Source: Isoetes taiwanensis
Taxonomy: Eukaryota; Streptophyta; Lycopodiopsida; Isoetales; Isoetaceae
Length of the DNA: 64,000 nucleotides
Reading direction: 5' to 3'
Assembly (NCBI GenBank): GCA_021234155.1
Contig: JAJEKV010000048.1
Location: 186,001 to 250,000, forward strand
This document shows positions 57,440 through 64,000 of this stretch, in pieces (positions within the stretch are counted from its first letter, which is position 1; each line of letters starts with the position of its first letter). The position numbers and the translations under genes are program-made. The notes beneath the pieces were generated by a model. The model had not been told where the DNA came from and searched no databases. It saw nothing but the letters and a program-made list of their open reading frames with translations.

Positions 57440-58486
57440 GTGAAGAATACTATTGCTACAGATAATTATTTTGGACCGAAATTGAAGGAAGTACAAAAAG
57501 GAAATTTGGAGATAAAGGATAATTATAGTTTTGAACAGGGAATATTGAGATACAAATCAAGAGTTTGTATTCCTGCAATAGATCACATTAAAGAGAAGAT
57601 ACTAAATGAATGTCATGATGCAGTAATATCAGGTCATCCAGGGTTTCATAAGACATATCACAAAGTAAAGAGAAGTTTCTTTTGGCCAGGATTAAAAGAT
57701 TATGTTCGTAAATATATCCAAAATTGTATGATGTGTTCACGTGTTAAGGCCGAACAGATTAGGGCACCTGGCCTTTTGCAGCCGTTACCTATTCCAGAAA
57801 GAAAATGGGAATCTATTAGCATGGATTTCATAGTAGGATTGCCAAGAACACAAACAGGAAAGGATGCTATTCTTGTGGTGATTGACAGGTTAACTAAACA
57901 TGCTCACTTCTTTCCAGTTAGAAAAACAATAACAACGAAGGAAACTGCTAATATCTTTATTCATGACATCTTTCGTTTACATGGCATTCCTACAAGTATT
58001 GTTTCAGATAGAGATCCAAGGTTTACTAGTAACTTTTGGACTTTGTTTTTCAAGGGAGTTGGAACTCAATTGCAGATGAGCACAGCCTATCACCCAGAAA
58101 CCGATGGGCAAACAGAAAGAGTAAACATGGTTCTTGAGGACATGTTGCGAATGTACTGTCACGACAATCCAAAGAAGTGGGAAGGATTGTTACCTTTAGC
58201 AGAGCTTGCCTACAATAATTCTAAACAGGAATCTATAGGAATGACACCTTTTGAAGCACTTTATGGACAGGATTGTTATGCCCCAATAAATTTGTATGAT
58301 CCCATGGTTAAATCTGAAATTTTTAGACAAATGTTGGAGGAATATGCAGATAAAGTGCAACTTATAAGGAGCAGGCTAGCAGAAGCACAACATATGCAGA
58401 AGCAATTCGCAGATAAGCATAGAATACATAGAGATGGGAAACCTAGCCTACCAATTAGAGCTGCCACCACATGTAAAGATTCATGA
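57440..58486 (+). pseudogene. Integrase of element D
   Basis: This 348-codon frame has an N-terminal zinc finger: GHPGFHKTYHKVKRSFFW with two His, NCMMC with two Cys. The catalytic core follows: SMDFIVGLP (first Asp), VSDRDPRFTS (second Asp) and YHPETDGQTERVN (Glu). LPLAELAYNNS and GMTPFEALYG come next. After KHRIHRD the protein jumps to GKPSLP, and the segment that normally carries the GPY/F domain is missing. A deletion with a frameshift has therefore joined integrase to the final block at 58434. Integrase inserts element DNA. The core residues are intact, but the C-terminal part is lost. Confidence 0.9.
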
Positions 58487-58790
58487 TGTTTTTCATGTCA
58501 GTTTATTAAAACCTTCTTTACATGACGAAGATCAAGTGCTTCCGGATTTGCAATTAATCCAGGAGAATAATACCTTTGAAGTAATGCCATCCCAAATATT
58601 GCAGTATCGAGAACGGAAGCTGCATAGTAGAACGATCAAATAAATCCTTATACAATGGGCGGATTACCCTATAGAGGATGCAACATGGATGGAGTTAAAC
58701 GAGGCCGAAGCAAAATATGCTAAAGATTTCCAGAATCGTTTTCAATCTATATCATGCCATGGAATAAGGTTGTCTAAGATGTATCAAACT
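58434..58790 (+). pseudogene. C-terminal chromodomain region of element D
   Basis: The frame gives GNLAYQLELPPHVKIHDVFH and VSLLKP, the usual end of chromovirus integrase. ILQYRERKLHSRTIK follows, then a stop at 58641. In the same frame IQWADYPIEDATWMEL completes a chromodomain (xxLIQWxxYPxEDATWE). Chromodomains steer integration to marked chromatin. The stop inside the domain and the upstream frameshift make this a remnant. It identifies the element as a chromovirus-type Ty3/gypsy. Confidence 0.8.
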
Positions 58791-58878
58791 TATTAAGTAT
58801 AAACAATACAGGAAGTTGTGAAGGAGTATATTTGTAATAATGTGATGTGAATTTTATTCGACGAGGACGTCGAATCTT

Positions 58879-58892
58879 AAAGGGGATAAGAA
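58879..58892 (+). other. Polypurine tract of element D
   Basis: AAAGGGGATAAGAA directly precedes the 3' LTR start TGTGATG. Confidence 0.85.
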
Positions 58893-59284
58893 TGTGATGT
58901 GAATTTTATTGTGGTATTTGTTCTAAGCTATATTAAATAAATAAGGAGATGACGTGGCATAGGAGGTGAGGTGGCAACGAAATAATTGAAGGAGGTTAGA
59001 ATTAGGGAAAGGGAAAAACGTGAGAAAGAGGAATGAAGAGAGAGATTTTGGGATTGAAAGAGAGAGAGATAAGAAGTGTTTCAAGGAAGCGATTTAGAGG
59101 TAAGAAAATGTCTGATGTTTTTTTAAAAAGGAAGGGTAATCCATCTTAAGAGCAGGGGGTAATCATGGGCTACAGTATCAGAGAAAACAAAGGTTGTCTT
59201 GTAAATGTCGATTATTCATTCCTGCTTAAAAAACCATGAATAGCTGGGCCTTCGGCGAGCCCAAGAGCCGAAATGCCTACTTAC
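58893..59284 (+). repeat. 3' LTR of element D, left part
   Basis: It matches 50535-50926 with about ten substitutions and no indels that I can see. It ends at CTTAC, the target copy of element E. Confidence 0.95.
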
Positions 59285-60069
59285 TGATATGGAGCATGCT
59301 AGGGGGAGTGGTCTGAAAAGATTAAGGCAATGGGGCATATGGAAACCAATGGTTGCAAGGCAAAAGAAAAAGCAAGACATCATAAGTGACCATTACAAGA
59401 AAAAGAATAGGGCGAAATATCTTTCATGCAACTATATTTACCAAAGGGGATGATATTTCAGAATAAAAGATAAGGAAAGGCTCATGCAACAATATTTACA
59501 AAAAAAAGGGGACGATTTGGCGGACCAGAATCGCGTGAACATGCAAAAAGGGTCGAACTGTTATTGGAAGGGGAGCTGTCAATGCAGAACCGATAGAGAA
59601 GAGATTCCTGCCATTGAATCCGGCACCAGCAACCGGCTCTTGTCATTGAATTCGGCACCAGCAACCCATCTTCTGACTATGGCTTCCTAAATCCGACTTG
59701 CAGGGATTTGAACAAGCTTGGGATTTAGACTTCAAGACTCTTGCCTTTCTTGTGCTGCCGGAAATTGGAACGAGCCTCTAGTCTATGTGGGTTTTCTTGT
59801 CTGAGCTTATCAAGCCCTTATGCTGTTGTAAATTGGAAGATCATGTGCTAAAAGGAAATAAGCCTTGATCTTTCCTTTCCCTAAATCCCTTGGAATTGCC
59901 TTAATCTTTGGATCCGGTTGGGTGGAAACTGGATGCTCCAAAGCTTGGTTGTGGAGACCAAGTTCCTTTGTTCTTGAGCAGAATTGCTATAAGACTTTTT
60001 CTTCTGTTTGAATCCATATAATTGTTGTACTAAGTGGATAACATCTTTAAGAATCCTTAAACCATATCA
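59285..60069 (+). repeat. 5' LTR of element E
   Basis: It begins TGATATGGAGCATGC and ends AACCATATCA, short perfect inverted termini TGATAT/ATATCA. It matches 61740-62516. Confidence 0.95.
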
Positions 60070-60071
60070 AG

Positions 60072-60083
60072 TGGTATCAGAGC
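60072..60083 (+). other. Primer binding site of element E
   Basis: TGGTATCAGAGC lies two bases after the 5' LTR end and is complementary to initiator tRNA-Met. Confidence 0.92.
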
Positions 60084-60106
60084 CTATCGATCCTCAAACC
60101 TGATCA

Positions 60107-61411
60107 ATGGCCCAACGCTTCAATGTTACTGAAGCACAATATCAGCAAGCTTTGTCTAATGCTAGCTACATTGCATCCCAGTTAGCATTGCCCATGCCGA
60201 GTAATCAGCAAGAGTATGACAGGCAAGTGGAATTGCTGTCTATTCTATATCGTTTCCTTCCAAATATTTATCTGCAACCTTCGCAACCCCCTCTGCCTAA
60301 TGGTCCTCCACCAGTAATTCCTCCACCGCCTGAGAAAATGGTTAGAGAAAGATATGCCGTCTTTCAAAGGGGGAAAGACAAAGCCCGTCAAGGTTGTCAA
60401 GTTTCATCAGCCAGTGGGAAACGTTTTTTGAACGTGTGCATGCAACAGATGTGGAAAGACTGCAAGCCATGGACACCTACTTAAAAGATCAAGCTCAAAC
60501 ATGGTGGCAAGGCAGACGAGAATGTGATCCCAGGATCATTGATTGGGAAAGTTTCAAAACGGCATTTGAAGCACATTATTTACCCTCTAACTATCAGAGT
60601 GAGCTACGTAGGGAATGGGATCGTCTGAGACAGGGGGAAACTGAAAGTAGTCAGTCCTACACTTCTAAATTCACTCATTTAGCGGCACTAATAAGGAACT
60701 TGGATGGGAAAGAGCTTCTGAGAAAATATGTCAGCGGATGTAGGGACGATATCTATGCGGGAAATACTGCACCCTAAAGATTTAGATGAAGCTATAAAAC
60801 TAGCATCCGCAGTGGAGCGGAAAATAGATCCAAAAACTAGGAAATTTGATTTTTGGGATGAGGAAACTTCGGATCAAGAGGACAAAATGAGTAGCAAAGA
60901 GAAAAATGGAGGTAAGGAATCTTCCAGAAACTTCAAGAAGAAGAGACATAACGGCAACGGTAATGGTTCCGAAAGGAAGCGAGAAGAGAAAAGTCAAGGT
61001 AGACTGAGGAAGGAAACCAAGGAACCAAAGGGCGGTTGCTATAGATGCGGAGGAAAGCATTTCCTAAGGGATTGTCCATTTGGAGAAGGGGGGATCACAA
61101 AAGTTGAACCACCTAAACCTCAAAGGGGTGTACAAATGCATGCTATTGAAGGTCCTAAACCGGAGGATATACCTGAGACCTCTAAAGCTGCAGATGAGCG
61201 GAAGAAAGGTGTAAGCTTCCAAGATGAGGAACGGGCAAGGCTATTGCCAAAGAACGGAGATGGCTCCAAATGGGAACTATGGGGTAAAGTAATAAAAAAA
61301 TTACATCTCTTTAGGGTAAGATTTGTAAGTTTTGATTTGTATGTTGAATTTTTGTGTGGAATGAAAATTAAACTATTATGTAAGCGTGATGCATTGGATG
61401 TAAATTTTTGA
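60107..61411 (+). pseudogene. gag of element E
   Basis: It starts MAQRFNVTEAQYQQALSN at 60107, 23 nt after the primer site. A proline-rich linker (PPLPNGPPPVIPPPP) follows, then a frameshift near 60394. The Gag core is WETFFERVHATDVERLQAMD, DQAQTWWQGRR, WESFKTAFEAHYLPSNYQSE and GETESSQSYTSKFTHLAALI. A second frameshift is near 60775, then DEAIKLASAVERKID and a very basic stretch. The CCHC knuckle CYRCGGKHFLRDC lies at 61037-61075. The tail after 61260 drifts into AT-rich non-coding sequence. Gag packages element RNA. Two frameshifts suggest it is dead, but both are single-event and could be sequence errors. Confidence 0.85.
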
Positions 61412-61461
61412 AGAATGGTAATTGTGGTTGTAGCACAATAGGCCTAACAAAAATTACATCA

Positions 61462-61593
61462 GTATCGCGGAGATACAATGGTTGGTATCGTGGAGATACT
61501 GTATTGAGGAGATACAATCAAGTAGTACCGCGGAGGTACGAAAGATAAAAATGTACCGCGGAGGTACAAGGATATATCGTACTGTGGAAGTAT
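61462..61593 (+). repeat. Array of six 15-nt hairpins upstream of the element E 3' LTR
   Basis: The hairpins are at 61462, 61485, 61501, 61525, 61553 and 61579, each 5-bp stem, 5-nt loop, 5-bp stem. The loop is GCGGA, GTGGA or GAGGA. Stems are GTATC/GATAC (twice), GTATT/GATAC, GTACC/GGTAC (twice) and GTACT/AGTAT. The fourth pair is T-A in some and C-G in others, and the fifth is C-G, T-A or a T-G wobble. The spacers are 8, 1, 9, 13 and 11 nt and unrelated in sequence. The array lies between gag and the polypurine tract. Confidence 0.85.
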
Positions 61594-61739
61594 GCGGATA
61601 TCCATAACTATTTCTTAAGTTTGCAGGACTAGAAAACCCTTCGATGCAATTTGATTTGGGAGCAATCACCTTGAGAAGGGATGGACCCATCCGAGCGCGC
61701 TCAAAGATTGCGGACGATCTTCTTTAAGAAGGGATGGGT

Positions 61740-62516
61740 TGATATGGAGCATGCTAGGGGGAGTGGTCCGAAAAGATTAAGGCAATGGGGCATATGGAAA
61801 CCAATGGTTCAAGGCAAAAGAAAAAAGGGCAAGATATCATAAGTGACCATTACAAGCAAAAAGAATAGGGCTAAATATCTTCATGCAACTATATTTACCA
61901 AAGGGGATGATATTTCAGAATAAAAGATAAGGAAAGGCTCATGCAACAATATTTAAAAAAAAAAAAGGGGGGACGATGGACTTTGAATAGCATGAACATG
62001 CAAAAAGTCGAATCATATTGAAGGGGAGCCGCCGCAGTAACCGATAGAGAGGAGATTCTTGCCATTGAACCGCACCAAAGAACCCGCCCCGCCATCAATC
62101 CGCACCAGAATCCAAATTTTAACGACTATGGCTTCCTAAACCAACCTGCAGGAATTTGAACAAGTTTGGGATTCACTTCAAGACTCTTTTGCCTTCTTGT
62201 GTCAGCTTTAAATTGGAACCAGCCTCTAGTCTATGTGGGTTTTCTTGTCTGAGCTTATCAAGCCCTTATGTTGTTGTAAATTGAAGATCATGTGCTAAAG
62301 GAAAATAAGCCTTGATCTTTCCTTTCCCTAAATCCCTTTGAATTGCCTTATTCAGAAGATCCCTGGGTGGAAACCTGATGCTCTAAAAGCTTGGTTGTGG
62401 AGACCAAGTTCCTTTGTTCTTGGAGTTAACCGCTATAAGACTTTTTCTTATCGCTTGAATCCATATAATTGTTGTACTAAGTGGATAACATCTTTAAGAA
62501 GCCTTTAAACCATATA
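61740..62516 (+). repeat. 3' LTR of element E
   Basis: It matches the 5' LTR. The first 230 bp are nearly identical, while from about 61970 there are many short indels, concentrated at CCGG/GGCA-like words. Confidence 0.9.
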
Positions 62517-62521
62517 CTTAC

Positions 62522-63576
62522 TCCATTTTCGATCCGACTTGAACCTTTTCGAACCATTTTACTTGTAGGACAAGCCATAATACAAGCCCGCCTCAGAAAG
62601 CCAACAAAGCCTAAAGGAAGTGGAAACACAAAAGATACAAAGATAATCAAGTAGTAGGTTAGATCTAAAAGAAAATAGCCACTAGATGAACATATTTGTT
62701 AACTTCTTTGCAAGAACCCTAAATGACTGGCTAATTAATTGTAATCATGCTTTTCATCCAGAATAGCAAGCTAAAAACTGTGAGATAAAGGAAAATCGCC
62801 GATTATTGAGGATCCGCCTTCTTTCAAAGGTCGAAATGATCTTTTGGCTAATCGATATTGGGAGATCCGCCAAAGCTCTTCGGTTCGATGAGATTTAAAA
62901 TTGTTCAGAATAAAATTGTCATGGTAACTCGCTATCGCAAGTTAATAATCTTAATATAATGATTCATTAGATTAACTAATTAAATGATTTATCCAAATAA
63001 AGACCATAGATAACTATATCAGAATTCACGAGGCAAATGAAGCCTAAATACATTGAGCCGAAGTCGCTTTTCAAGCCAACTTTGTTTTCTAATTTTCCGT
63101 TCTGGCAAATTATAATTATAGGAATGCCGAATATCTCGATAATGGATAACAACACCATTCTAGGGGGTAACCCTAGGCAAGAATAAGGACCTTTACCAAA
63201 TCAAGTTGGATACACGCTCATAAATAATAATTTTTGAGTTAGGATATCCATAGGAAAAATATGGAAATCGCCATGTTGTTAGCCCGGATTGCACCTTGGT
63301 TCCGCCCACAACCTCCCTGGGGAGAATAAGTAAACCGAGGTTGCGAGTGTTAAGCACTCAGCACTAGTGAGTCCAAAATCGACAAAGCTCGCTAGTGCGA
63401 CTCGACACGGGTCACGCCGAAGTTGCTTCTAGGTGAAGGTATTTTCGAAGCTAGAGACCGTAGCTTAGGGAGACCGCAACATATTACTTGGGACTTGGGG
63501 ACGAATGGTAGGATCTTAGGCTTTGTGTGAAGTAGGAAGGAATGAAGTAAGTTTTCCGGGCTTAAGGACCGCCACA
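62522..63576 (+). repeat. 3' LTR of element D, right part
   Basis: It resumes the LTR after element E (TCCATTTTCGATCC) and ends GACCGCCACA, collinear with 50929-51995. It is much more diverged from the 5' LTR than the left part is, with many small indels. Confidence 0.9.
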
Positions 63577-64000
63577 CTTTAGGATCACATCACAAAGGCA
63601 TAATACAAGTGTCCCAAAGACGTGTTAATAGTGAACTCCACTCCTAAATACTTGTATATTTACACTATGGGGCCTATTAGATGACAATTTCCACAAAAGA
63701 TCAACCTTTTAATGAGTTGTTATCATTACTGTGTGCTAGTTGTAATGTCAACCTTAATCTTGGGTCTAGGGTGCTCCTCCATCCAAATTTCAAACTCGTG
63801 CAATTCATCGCCTAAATGAATGTCCTCGAGGGGCGTGTATTATGCCCTCTTCAGCGGATGCACTCTCAGCATGTTGCCAAAAAGTCCAGCCGGCATATCG
63901 TGCACAATGTGTTCGCACATTAGGCTCGATACCCACAAGCATAAAGACAAAAATTTTATCTATGCCCGCAGCCACGCCGACAAGTGAAGTGTCACACCTT
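63577..64000. other. Right flank, no gene recognised
   Basis: A short stretch without a recognised motif or long frame. It starts CTTTA, which does not match the left flank CTTCG of element D. Confidence 0.5.

Larger units (their letters stand above)
59285..62516 (+). mobile_element. Element E: Gag-only LTR retrotransposon nested in the element D 3' LTR
   Basis: LTRs are 59285-60069 (785 bp, TGATATGG...CCATATCA) and 61740-62516. The target duplication CTTAC occurs at 59280-59284 and 62517-62521, and the empty site is present in the 5' LTR of D. The primer site TGGTATCAGAGC is at 60072-60083 and the polypurine tract AAGAAGGGATGGGT at 61726-61739. The 1.67-kb interior encodes only Gag with a zinc knuckle and then a non-coding tail with six hairpins. 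No protease, RT or integrase is present. This matches the TR-GAG type, which needs pol from another element. The last two bases of the 3' LTR (CA) are changed. Confidence 0.92.
50535..63576 (+). mobile_element. Element D: chromodomain Ty3/gypsy retrotransposon, with nested insertions
   Basis: The 5' LTR is 50535-51995, the primer site 52000-52011 and the polypurine tract 58879-58892. The 3' LTR is 58893-59284 continued at 62522-63576. Coding order is gag, protease, RT, RNase H, integrase, chromodomain, which is Ty3/gypsy of the chromovirus type. Insertions are a LINE endonuclease fragment in the leader (about 53120-53520), a MITE in pol (57193-57439) and element E in the 3' LTR (59285-62516). 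Stops and frameshifts are present in gag, protease, RT and integrase, so the element is inactive. Flanks CTTCG and CTTTA do not match, so the target duplication is lost or recombined. Confidence 0.9.

Noticed and set aside
61462-61593. CRISPR-like array
   Set aside because: The repeated units are 15-nt hairpins with spacers of 1-13 nt inside a plant retrotransposon, so neither repeat length nor spacing fits CRISPR.
50530-63581. Target-site duplication for element D
   Set aside because: Flanking pentamers CTTCG and CTTTA agree at three of five bases only, which is not enough.

Overview
This is land-plant nuclear DNA. The evidence is a split Mediator subunit 9 gene with canonical GT-AG introns, fragments of trihelix transcription factor, GDSL esterase and cytochrome P450 genes, and a dense layer of plant-type transposons: Ty3/gypsy with a chromodomain, TRIM, TR-GAG-like, CACTA, hAT, Mutator-like MITEs and LINEs. 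The sequence is AT-rich, and few host genes lie between stacked, mutually interrupted repeats. That suggests a large plant genome such as a fern or gymnosperm, but the species cannot be fixed from the window.

Layout. 0-9.4 kb: a Mutator-like element with long inverted ends (1.74-3.69 kb), a CACTA-type end (5.65 kb) with a spliced unknown ORF, and a decayed gag-like ORF. 9.47-15.2 kb: a decayed minus-strand Ty3/gypsy element (A) and a basic ORF whose second Met begins MARTKQT. 16.6-17.0 kb: 156-bp tandem repeats cut by element B. 17.0-28.35 kb: minus-strand LTR element B, with about 1.5-kb LTRs, an initiator-tRNA-Met primer site and a polypurine tract but no recognisable pol, carrying hAT and Mutator-like insertions. 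29.8-30.27 kb: a TRIM with identical 158-bp LTRs. 32.3-32.6 kb: a GDSL exon. 34.5-39.9 kb: a truncated relative of B (element C) whose leader is split by a 4.4-kb inverted-repeat element that itself holds a LINE. 39.9-40.2 kb: a P450 fragment. 42-43.4 kb: a trihelix exon split by a 618-bp insertion. 46.1-48.1 kb: MED9, the only gene that looks intact. 48.8-49.3 kb: a second, decayed trihelix. 50.5-63.6 kb: chromodomain Ty3/gypsy element D, with a MITE in pol and Gag-only element E nested in its 3' LTR.

The most unusual structures are non-coding. Elements A and B both carry two near-palindromic 63-nt dyads spaced exactly 200 nt apart in the presumed leader, and the core base pairs covary between the two elements. 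Element C has a displaced version of the same pair. Element E has six 15-nt hairpins with compensatory stem changes between gag and the 3' LTR. Several insertions are supported at base level by target-site duplications, so their relative order can be read. Most element genes carry stops and frameshifts, so the autonomous functions are lost. All positions and identities were read by eye; no alignment or database search was run.
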